Shown: positions 31,301 through 37,131 of the stretch, in pieces
Layout of the letters: each line of letters opens with the position of its first letter
Numbering within the stretch: position 1 is the stretch's first letter
Origin: DAOUAG01 sp034432935
GTDB taxonomy: Bacteria; Chloroflexota; Dehalococcoidia; SM23-28-2; RBG-16-64-32
Direction: 5' to 3'
NCBI GenBank assembly: GCA_034432935.1
Contig: DAOUBD010000033.1
Coordinates: forward strand, 1-38,834
DNA: 38,834 bases
Notes under the pieces: generated by a model
What the model saw: the letters and a program-made list of their open reading frames with translations, nothing else
Told to the model about the DNA's origin: nothing
The model's database searches: none
Translations under genes and position numbers: made by a program

Positions 31301-31836
31301 CCGCGACCCTCGAAGTACTTCCTCTCGGGCAGACCGGTGTCGGGGTCGCGGGGGAAGCCCGCGTCCACCCAGTCCTTGAACCCCTTTCGGACCATTGGGC
31401 CCTTGACCCGGCGGTCCGAGTAGAACCGGCGCACGTAGGAGATGCCGCTGATGCAGATGCGGGGGTCCCACCGGCTGGAGGCGGTGTTGCCGTACATGTC
31501 GGTGGCTTTGCCGTAGCCGAAGCTGGGATCGACGTAGGTGACGACACCGTTCTTAACGTTGGCCTTTAGCAGGCAGCCGTGGGTGTCGTTGGGGGCGCAG
31601 AGGTAGTGGAACTGGGAATCCGGGGTGTAGAGGTCACGGTAGACGGTCTCCCAGCCGCGGTTGGGGTACTCCTGCAAGGGGTTAAGGCCCGGTTGTACCG
31701 GCGCCAGATGGGTGAAGTCCAATACGAGGTCCGGTAGGTAGATGCCGGCGGCGGCGCTGGCCAGTGCGGGCGGAATCGCGGCTAAGAAATCGCGGCGCGA
31801 GAAGCGGAACCGGCGGTGCTGACCCCCTTCAGACAT
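28339..31836 (-). CDS. Periplasmic molybdopterin oxidoreductase alpha subunit, nitrite oxidoreductase / nitrate reductase-like
   Basis: This 1165-aa catalytic subunit belongs to the type II DMSO reductase family. The Tat signal is FSRRDFLAA (residues 12-20). The Fe-S site near the N-terminus uses His77, Cys80, Cys88 and Cys128 as likely ligands (FHYLCAPNDTHGC...ICIS). The predicted molybdenum ligand is Asp289 in SWHTDLPPGHP, aligned with NarG Asp222. MGD-binding blocks follow (LWGKNWIATKMPEGHWL, IIRPGHDAAFSMGLAHV). Length fits NxrA (about 1150) and NarG (about 1240) rather than SerA, ClrA, EbdA or DdhA (about 910-980). AAGGAG stands 9 bases before the ATG. It should oxidise nitrite or reduce nitrate, or act on another oxyanion, outside the cytoplasmic membrane. 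It heads the operon alpha-beta-gamma-chaperone. Confidence 0.9.
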   Translation of the reverse strand: MSEGGQHRRFRFSRRDFLAAIPPALASAAAGIYLPDLVLDFTHLAPVQPGLNPLQEYPNRGWETVYRDLYTPDSQFHYLCAPNDTHGCLLKANVKNGVVTYVDPSFGYGKATDMYGNTASSRWDPRICISGISYVRRFYSDRRVKGPMVRKGFKDWVDAGFPRDPDTGLPERKYFEGRGKEEFIKTEWDEAFAIVAKTLINIAQTYSGEEGKNRLVKQGYDPAMVEATEGAGTLTIKARGGMPLHGPLRIAGAYRYTNMMALLDAYVRKVGPEEAKGARHLDSYSWHTDLPPGHPMVTGQQTCDFDLYTAENAKLITLWGKNWIATKMPEGHWLTEAKLHGAKVVTIAPEYQSASSKADEIIIIRPGHDAAFSMGLAHVIVKEKLYDEAFVKRFTDLPLLVRMDNLKLLRAKDIIPGYQAAVLNNAKLTKKDEKPPAPAEQAVQYIPEEIREEWNDFMVWDAKAGEPKPISREEVGTYFEQKGIDPALEGEFEVTLTSGQKIKVRPNFDLVKQYLMDSCDPETISKDTGAPVEAIQNLAREIAANKASTLFVEGMGPNHFFNNDVKDRTIFLVAALTNNIGHFGGTVGSYAGNYRLAFFAVAPWIKEDPFKIELDPTKPAQQHGYTRAESAHYYNYDDRPLRVGNKLFTGKTHMPTPSKVIHWANSNSLLGNIKWAHNVVVNTLPKIELLAVNEYFWSGSCEYADVVFAVDSWIERKSPDLFAAVTNPFLQSWPPSPLQRLYDTRDDVDVWAGISAALAKETGDQRFRDYWHFIHEGKPEVYINRMMKAGNNTRGYSFADLNTACAQGTPFYLASRTSPKIMGWEQTNESKPWYTKSGRLEFYREEDEFIEYGENLPVVREPVDGTHHEPNVILAAPHPAIRPKGPEEYGLKRDDLSTEVRQVRNVIKSPQELASSQHPLMPAGFTHVLITPKYRHACHSTAGSSDLDVAFWGPFGDFYRHDKRKPWVGEGYIDLNPEDAKELGIEDGDYVWCDADPSDRPFVGHENRPEDYKAFRWLVRARYYPSIARGIGRAWFHFYMATHGSVEGHETRPDGLARNPRTGYQAGYRYGSHQSITRAWLRPTLQTDSLVRKDTAGQVIGKGFEADVHCTVGAPKESFVKIQKAEGGGEDGTGKWDPARKGFRPTYENAAVKKYLAGDFIEGTE

Positions 31837-31948
31837 GCGCGACGTCTCCTTCCTCTCCGGGCTGGCCCGCCGGGCCCGGACATCGGCGCTATCAGCGTAT
31901 CTCAGGCTCAGTGGACGGGTACGGCAAAAGAGCCTATTTCGGTCTCAA

Positions 31949-31966
31949 TTGTGAGCGGGGTCACAA
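31949..31966. promoter_or_regulatory. CRP-type operator upstream of the molybdoenzyme operon
   Basis: TTGTGA-GCGGGG-TCACAA is a perfect dyad that contains the full CRP consensus TGTGA-N6-TCACA. It is centred about 121 bases before the alpha-subunit ATG. No clear -35/-10 pair is seen between the site and the gene, which fits an activator-dependent promoter. The spacing is that of CRP rather than FNR (TTGAT-N4-ATCAA) sites. Confidence 0.75.
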
Positions 31967-31998
31967 ATCTTGTCTGTCGGGCAGAGGCCGGATTTTCG

Positions 31999-32019
31999 CT
32001 GTAGGCTTTTTCCCTACAG
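31999..32019. repeat. 21-base palindrome in the gap before the molybdoenzyme operon
   Basis: CTGTAGG (31999-32005) and CCTACAG (32013-32019) are perfect 7-base arms around CTTTTTC. No T-run follows on either strand, so a terminator for the HD-GYP gene is not well supported; a second operator is possible. Confidence 0.4.
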
Positions 32020-32053
32020 GCTTGTGAGACTGATTGGGCAGCCTTCGGGACAG

Positions 32054-33124
32054 CTATAGCAGGACCTGCGCGATGCCCTTGTCCTCGTGTTCCGGGGATG
32101 ACAGGTCGATATCGTAGGGCTTGGGCACGGGCGCGCCCTTCTCGACACAGACGCGCACTACCGGCCTACCGAAACTTCCGGCGTTGGGCCGGGAGACGAT
32201 GCCGACGTGCCCTGAAGTGAGGCGTACGCCCAAGCCGGCGGGATATTGGGGTATACGCCGGGCGAAGGCCGCCGCCAGATCCGGGTCGAACATGCGGCCG
32301 CTCTCCTCCAGAACGAACTGCACCGCTTCGTGCGGTTTCAGATCGTCGCGGTGGGGCCGCTTCGAGAGCAGCGAGTCGTAGACGTCTCCGATGGCTATGA
32401 TGCGGGCCAGGATCGATATCTCCGAGCCCCGCAAGCCGGCTGGGTAGCCGGAGCCGTCCCATCGTTCGTGATGCTCCTGGATGGCCCGGATGACCTCGGC
32501 GTCGAGGCCGCTGTTGGCCAGGAGGGTGACGCCATACTCAGGGTGCCGCTTGAGGTGGCCTTGGGCGTCGACGAGGGGCCCCGGCTCATCCAGCAGCTTC
32601 GGAGGCAAGAACAAGTAACCGATGTTCTCCAGCATGGCCGCTAACCCCAGATGGACTAGCTGTTTAGCGTCTAGCCCGACCTCCCGGCCCAGCACCAGGG
32701 AGATCTCCGCCACCTTGACGGGGTGGATGTAGTCGTAGCCGTGAGGGAGAGATGGGTTGGACAGGTCTGGGTCGCCTAGCGGCACCGGGAAGAGCTGCTC
32801 GACCATCTGGTGCACGGCCGTCTGGACGTCCAGGAGCTCAGCCGGCGATACCGCCTCTACCACGCCCTCCTTGCGTACCAGGAGGGTGTGCAGAGCGCGC
32901 ACCGCCCTCGCCTCCAGCTCATCTGGGAAGAGAGAGGCTACGGGCACGTCGCCCACCCGTGGGTCGATGATCAGTATTTGGCTGGTGCCGGCGCGCCCGA
33001 GCAGGCTGATGTTCTCCTCGGTAAGCTTCGTGCCTCGCGCCAACACGAGCCTGCCCGCGGCATCGTACACATCCCTGCCCAGGCGCATCCCCGGCCGCGC
33101 CCTCGCTGTCGAAACGCGAAGCAT
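32054..33124 (-). CDS. HD-GYP-like protein with degenerate HD motif
   Basis: This 356-aa protein has an N-terminal accessory region (about 1-120) and a C-terminal HD-GYP fold (about 125-290). The GYP part is intact (EHHERWDGSGYPAGLRG, residues 217-233; ARIIAIGDVYD, 240-250), as are His134 and His194 (RHPEYG). However, the HD pair that binds the catalytic metals is replaced by Glu165-Asn166 (AAMLENIGYL instead of LLHDIGK). Active HD-GYP proteins hydrolyse cyclic di-GMP; this one may instead bind it, or be inactive. The C-terminal 65 residues form a PilZ-like-length tail I cannot assign. No good ribosome site precedes ATG 33124. It follows the lipoprotein cluster on the same strand after 98 bases. 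Confidence 0.82.
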   Translation of the reverse strand: MLRVSTARARPGMRLGRDVYDAAGRLVLARGTKLTEENISLLGRAGTSQILIIDPRVGDVPVASLFPDELEARAVRALHTLLVRKEGVVEAVSPAELLDVQTAVHQMVEQLFPVPLGDPDLSNPSLPHGYDYIHPVKVAEISLVLGREVGLDAKQLVHLGLAAMLENIGYLFLPPKLLDEPGPLVDAQGHLKRHPEYGVTLLANSGLDAEVIRAIQEHHERWDGSGYPAGLRGSEISILARIIAIGDVYDSLLSKRPHRDDLKPHEAVQFVLEESGRMFDPDLAAAFARRIPQYPAGLGVRLTSGHVGIVSRPNAGSFGRPVVRVCVEKGAPVPKPYDIDLSSPEHEDKGIAQVLL

Positions 33125-33222
33125 TTTCTGTTATCCGTCGCAGCCTTCCACGGAGTAAGACGCGCCGGGGAGTCGGCTGTTTCCTCCGGGTGACTGGGGG
33201 CAGACTGAGGCTGGCCCGGCTG

Positions 33223-33993
33223 CTATTGGACGGGCACGATGGGTTGGAAGTCGCTGGGCGAGACTGCCCCGGTCTCCAACAGCTCAGCCGTGAGTTCGGC
33301 CTGGGGGGAAGACGGGTCGTTAAAGGTGACGGTGCGCTTCAAATAGACCAGGACGCCCTCCTGGGACAGGCAGAGCTTCGTCTCCTCCTTGCCTGGCGGT
33401 CCAACGCCGATGTGCATAGGCAGGTCCAGCCTGAAGCATTGCGCATCGATGCCCGCCATGGTCTCGGAGGGCAGGTCGCTCACCTGGAGGCCTTCGAACC
33501 CCCGGACGATGGCTTCCATGACCTCCCTCACCGGCGTGAAACGGATGAATAGGCCCTGGACGTCCGAGGACGGGGTCTTGTAGCACTGCTTGAGCACCTC
33601 CGTCGAGGAGCACAGGTAGTTCGCGTCAGGGGTCTCGATGGCGATGGTGGTGGCTGGGAAGCCCGCGGCCTGGCTGGTCCAGTCTTCCCGGTGGTTCGTG
33701 CCGTCGCGGTACACCGCCCAAGTGCCATCGGGGTGCTCACCCCAGTTCACGCCCTTGTATCTGTAGACGAACTTGCCGTCGACGCCCTGGAGATAGGCCG
33801 CCGAGAGCTTTTCGATGGGGCTGGCGTTCGGGCCTGGGGTCGGCACCGAGGTAGGGCCTGGGGTCGGCGCTGGCGTCGGCGAGCCCGCTGGCATTGCGCC
33901 GCCGTCGCCGCCACCGCCGCAAGCCGCTGCCAGCATCAACGCCAGGCCGAGGACAAAAGGAATGAACGTCCCAACAGTTCGCTTCTTCAGCAC
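33223..33993 (-). CDS. Lipoprotein of unknown function
   Basis: From GTG 33993 this is a 256-aa lipoprotein. The signal peptide VLKKRTVGTFIPFVLGLALM runs to lipobox LAAAC (Cys25) followed by four Gly. A Pro/Thr/Gly linker (about 35-55) and a 195-residue mature domain follow. The domain has three Cys, two of them in ANYLCSSTEVLKQCYK, and blocks such as GKFVYRYKGVNWGEHPDGTW that recall LppX/LolA-like or DUF-type beta folds loosely. I assign no function. An ATG at 34077 overlaps the preceding stop (ATGA) and keeps the frame, but would place 28 extra residues before the signal peptide, so I prefer the GTG. A promoter candidate lies between the two starts. Confidence 0.75.
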   Translation of the reverse strand: MLKKRTVGTFIPFVLGLALMLAAACGGGGDGGAMPAGSPTPAPTPGPTSVPTPGPNASPIEKLSAAYLQGVDGKFVYRYKGVNWGEHPDGTWAVYRDGTNHREDWTSQAAGFPATTIAIETPDANYLCSSTEVLKQCYKTPSSDVQGLFIRFTPVREVMEAIVRGFEGLQVSDLPSETMAGIDAQCFRLDLPMHIGVGPPGKEETKLCLSQEGVLVYLKRTVTFNDPSSPQAELTAELLETGAVSPSDFQPIVPVQ

Positions 33994-34030
33994 GTCTCTC
34001 TCGCTTCGTCCGTCCGTTTGCACTGCAAGA

Positions 34031-34060
34031 ATCGTAGCAGTACGCATCGGCCCGTGCCAG
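34031..34060 (-). promoter_or_regulatory. Candidate internal promoter for the lipoprotein gene
   Basis: On the minus strand CTGGCA (34055-34060), an 18-base spacer and TACGAT (34031-34036) with a TGC extension form a plausible promoter. Its transcript would start after the ATG at 34077, which supports the GTG start at 33993. Confidence 0.4.
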
Positions 34061-34073
34061 CGCCTGGCATCCG

Positions 34074-34514
34074 TCATTGTCCAGACGGCACGGCTTTGAC
34101 CTCTGTTACCTCCCAGCCCCCGCTCCCGGGCTTGAGGCGCATCTCCCAGACCTCTGTCTTTAGCTTCTTGGGGTTGGCGACGTAGATGATGGCGAGGCCC
34201 GGGGCGTACACGCTGGCATCGTCGACGATACAGAAGGCGCCGGTGGCTCCTGTAGCCGGAAGGCGAGCGCAGTCGAATGGGTCCGTAAGATTCCCCTTTT
34301 TGCCGTCAATCCCGGTGTTGGCCAGGTACTGGCGGGCGGCCTCGATGCTCTTGACCTTGGACTCCGTCGGCGTTTGCTCCGGCGCTTGGGTGGACTCCAA
34401 GGCCGGCGTCGCGGCCGGCGTGGGTGAGGGCGCCTTCGATCCGCCACAACTGGCGGCGAGAACCATCGACCCCAGCAACGCTAGCACGGCAGCGAAGACC
34501 AGCTTTCGGCTCAT
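34074..34514 (-). CDS. Small lipoprotein of unknown function
   Basis: This 146-aa lipoprotein has signal peptide MSRKLVFAAVLALLGSMVLA and lipobox LAASC (Cys23). A Pro/Thr/Ser/Glu linker (about 28-55) leads to a compact C-terminal domain with two Cys (FDCARL, AFCIVDD) and strands LAIIYVANP and VWEMRLKPG. No family is recognised. Its ATG overlaps the stop of the FG-GAP gene by ATGA, and its own stop lies at the possible upstream start of the next gene. The three genes are therefore one transcription unit. Confidence 0.78.
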   Translation of the reverse strand: MSRKLVFAAVLALLGSMVLAASCGGSKAPSPTPAATPALESTQAPEQTPTESKVKSIEAARQYLANTGIDGKKGNLTDPFDCARLPATGATGAFCIVDDASVYAPGLAIIYVANPKKLKTEVWEMRLKPGSGGWEVTEVKAVPSGQ

Positions 34515-36103
34515 GGCGTCCTCAGTGGCACGATGTAAACGTTCCCGCCCTTGGTGCCAGGTTCTCCCCCGGGGGCTGTAACAAAGAGCGACGGCTTGCG
34601 GCCTGGCCCTGCGCCGATGGCTACGGCGCTGCCCAGACGCTCATCGGCCTCGGCGCCTATAACGACCGTTTGGGCCGCGGAGGTGATGTCCAGCTCCGCC
34701 GCCAGGTCTTTGGCTCCGGGCACCACATAGGCCTTTCCGGCCCCCATCCGTCCGTCCCCTTCCGCCAGCGCCGACCCGATGGCCAGGTCGCCGGCCCCGT
34801 CGCCGTCGGCGTCACCGGCTGCCAAGGAGGAGGGCAGCAGCTCAACCGGCGAGCTCGCCTGTAGCATGACGTCGGCCGGAGTCTGCGCCAGATCGATCTC
34901 TGCTGCCAAGTCCTTACCACCGAAGATGATACGCACCGAGCCTAGCGTCAACCTGCCGGCGGGCCCATCGCTTCTGCCGCCGGCGGCGATATCGTCGGCG
35001 CCGTCGCCGTTAAAGTCCATGGCCGTCAAGGGGAACCCGAACCCGGCCGATGGCGCGGGCCCCAAGATGGTTGCGCTCTGGCCGCCCTCCTGGACGGATA
35101 TCTTGCCTGTGGCCCGTTTGCCGCCGAAGAAGATGTAGACGGCGCCTGCCTCCGCCCGGCCGAGGCTCGCGCCAGAACGGTGGGCGCTAACTATGACGTC
35201 ATCGACGCCGTCGTCGTTGACATCGCCCGCGGCCACCGCCGAACCGAATTGGCCAAGGGCTTCGGGGCCGGCCAAGACCAGGTCGGGAGCGGTAGCGGCG
35301 ACGTTGAGCTCTCCGGAAAGCTGCTTTCCACCGAAAACGACGTACACCTCCCCAACGGCGGTCCGTTCGCCTCCCGGCGGTGTCCCAGGCTTCCTTCCGG
35401 CGAAGGGCGCTCCTACGATCAGGTCTGCCTTGCCATCGCCGTTGATATCCCCCCTGGCCAGGGCATTTCCAGCCCTGCTGAAGCCTTCCGCTCCGGTCAA
35501 AGTGAAATCGTAGACATCGCCGGCCAGATCTAACTCGTCCACCTTTTCCAAGTTACGCCCACCGTAGAAGACGTATACGCGGCCCTGGTCTGATCTCGGG
35601 TCGAACCCGGCGGTGACGCCTGGGGCGCCCACGATGACGTCATCGGTCTTGTCGCCGTTCAGGTCACCAGCGAGGACCGCGAAACCAAGGGAATCGCCCG
35701 GGAGTGCGCCGTAGATGGTGACGTCGGCGTCCTTGGCTTGGCGCGTTCCTTCCAGCGGGCCGAAGAAGACGTAGGCCTCTCCCGCGTCCACCCGCGAGCC
35801 CCTGGGCCCGTCCGCCTGCGGGGCGCCGACCAGGAGGTCCGGCTCACCGTCGCCGTTGAAGTCGCCGGTGGCTACGTTGCCCGAGCCGCTGGCCAGGTCT
35901 TGGACCTGGGTCTCGAGGCTGAATGCGGGCTCGGTCGTGGCCAGATCAACGACCCGCTTGCCTGTTGCAGCCCCTGGCGATGAGGCGAGGGGCGAAAGGG
36001 CTGGGGAGGGCCCCTTCGTTCCTCCGCCGCAGGCGGCCAAAGTCGTCATAACGCTAACGGCCAGGAACAAGGCCGCCCGTGCTGGCGGCGCAAAACGAAA
36101 CAT
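34511..36103 (-). CDS. FG-GAP repeat (integrin-alpha-like) beta-propeller lipoprotein
   Basis: This 530-aa lipoprotein has lipobox LAAC (Cys25, then three Gly) and a short linker, then seven FG-GAP blades. Six have calcium loops of the D-x-N/D-x-D-G kind: GDFNGDGEPDLLVGAP, GDLNGDKTDDVIVGAP, GDINGDGKADLIVGAP, GDVNDDGVDDVIVSAH, MDFNGDGADDIAAGGR and GDADGDGAGDLAIGSA. The seventh (IGAGPGRKPSLFVTAP) has lost the Asp residues. Each blade ends with a YVFFGGK-like strand. Such propellers bind calcium and act in surface adhesion or protein binding. The gene starts at ATG 36103 without a ribosome site and leads a coupled trio of lipoprotein genes. Confidence 0.92.
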   Translation of the reverse strand: MFRFAPPARAALFLAVSVMTTLAACGGGTKGPSPALSPLASSPGAATGKRVVDLATTEPAFSLETQVQDLASGSGNVATGDFNGDGEPDLLVGAPQADGPRGSRVDAGEAYVFFGPLEGTRQAKDADVTIYGALPGDSLGFAVLAGDLNGDKTDDVIVGAPGVTAGFDPRSDQGRVYVFYGGRNLEKVDELDLAGDVYDFTLTGAEGFSRAGNALARGDINGDGKADLIVGAPFAGRKPGTPPGGERTAVGEVYVVFGGKQLSGELNVAATAPDLVLAGPEALGQFGSAVAAGDVNDDGVDDVIVSAHRSGASLGRAEAGAVYIFFGGKRATGKISVQEGGQSATILGPAPSAGFGFPLTAMDFNGDGADDIAAGGRSDGPAGRLTLGSVRIIFGGKDLAAEIDLAQTPADVMLQASSPVELLPSSLAAGDADGDGAGDLAIGSALAEGDGRMGAGKAYVVPGAKDLAAELDITSAAQTVVIGAEADERLGSAVAIGAGPGRKPSLFVTAPGGEPGTKGGNVYIVPLRTP

Positions 36104-36111
36104 ATGTGCCC

Positions 36112-36140
36112 ATAGTAGGTTGCGGTTAGCGCCTGGTCAA
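36112..36140 (-). promoter_or_regulatory. Promoter of the FG-GAP lipoprotein operon, predicted leaderless
   Basis: On the minus strand TTGACC (36135-36140), a 17-base spacer and TACTAT (36112-36117) make a good promoter. The -10 ends 8 bases before the ATG at 36103, so the expected start point falls on or within two bases of the start codon. Confidence 0.65.
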
Positions 36141-36311
36141 GGACGCGGCGTGTGTACGCCTTCGGGCGCCCTGGGGGTTCAGCTAGACCGGGAAGACCAG
36201 AAGTTGGTATATGTTAGGGGACCGTTGCGGGAGCGGCTGCATCGATCGCGGGGGCATGCGCGTTTGTATCAGCGTCAGGGAGTTCTTGGCCGCCGGTTGG
36301 GAGGGTCCGTC

Positions 36312-36881
36312 ATGAAACGAAGGATGGTGTTCGCGGGCATGGTTTTGCTGGCCATCGCCCTTCTGACACGGGTGGGGGTCCCCGGGCGCGCCCTGGCCCA
36401 GCCCCAAATTACGGAAGCCAAGCCCGCCGGCGGGGAGACCCTCGATGCGCCGCCGGAGAGCCTGCACCTCTGCTTCTCCGAGCCGGTGAAGGTCGAGAGC
36501 TCCAGCGATTGGAAGTTCACGGTCCGGCCGCCCAACGGCACTTCCCTGGGGCTGCGGATAGTTTTCCAGCCCAGTGGGGAGTGCGTGGACGTCTATCCTG
36601 GGGCCATCGAACCGGAAGCGGCCAAGGGGATATGGACTTTCGATTGGCTGGTGCACTCGCAATCCTCGGGGGAAGAAGGGTCGGGCACCATCAAGTTCCA
36701 GGTGGGCGGCGATTTTGGCCTGACACCGGGGCCAACGCCGCGCCCGGCCAGCAGCAGTGGCGACGGCGGCGGAGGCGGGATCGGGGCCCTGGGCATCGCC
36801 TTGATCGTAGCAGCGGCCGTCATCGCCGCCGGCTCCGTGGGGCTCGTGGCCTATGGCCGCGCCAGGCGCAGGCAGCGGTAG
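36312..36881 (+). CDS. CopC-like domain protein with C-terminal membrane anchor
   Basis: This 189-aa exported protein has a signal peptide (about 1-29, ALA cleavage). A CopC-type beta-barrel domain (about 30-135) follows, recognised by ITEAKPAGGETLDAPPESLH and LCFSEPV. A Pro/Ser/Gly linker leads to one transmembrane helix (about 158-180) and a basic tail. CopC proteins carry periplasmic copper, but the mature N-terminus here is Gln-Pro-Gln, not the His that opens the copper site, so metal binding is doubtful. GGGAGGG seven bases before ATG 36312 sets the start. It is divergent from the FG-GAP operon. Confidence 0.82.
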   Translation: MKRRMVFAGMVLLAIALLTRVGVPGRALAQPQITEAKPAGGETLDAPPESLHLCFSEPVKVESSSDWKFTVRPPNGTSLGLRIVFQPSGECVDVYPGAIEPEAAKGIWTFDWLVHSQSSGEEGSGTIKFQVGGDFGLTPGPTPRPASSSGDGGGGGIGALGIALIVAAAVIAAGSVGLVAYGRARRRQR

Positions 36882-37087
36882 AATCCTTGGCAAGCGTGCA
36901 CGGTAGGCCACTTATCACCAAGTTATAGCTGGCCCTTAACCGCCGCTTAACCCCGTGGGCGCCAGCCTGCGGTATAAGAAGTCCACAGCTCGCGGGGGAA
37001 GACCGTCTGAACTCGGGGAAGGCAGCGGAGGTCGCTAGCTCTCGCCCCTTGTTCATGCTAGCGCCCCAGCCAGGATCTTGACAGAAG

Positions 37088-37096
37088 TGATACTAT
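37088..37096 (+). promoter_or_regulatory. Extended -10 promoter for the surface protein gene
   Basis: TGA-TACTAT (37088-37096) is an extended -10 candidate 35 bases before the ATG. A TTGACA at 37078-37083 is too close to serve as its -35. Confidence 0.4.
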
Positions 37097-37131
37097 AGCA
37101 TCGTTAGCACAAGCTCAGCGGGGGTCATATC

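Noticed and set aside
36143..36158. GGCGT-GTGT-ACGCC hairpin between the FG-GAP and CopC-like genes
   Set aside because: Five base pairs without a T-run in a GC-rich gap; expected by chance and not a terminator.
37078..37106. TTGACA as the -35 of the surface protein promoter
   Set aside because: At 17 bases downstream the hexamer is TCGTTA, a poor -10; the extended -10 at 37088 lies too close to use it.
36882..37131. Riboswitch or tRNA in the 250-base gap before the surface protein gene
   Set aside because: I looked for a cloverleaf and for cyclic di-GMP, cobalamin and glycine riboswitch cores and found none; only the extended -10 stands out.
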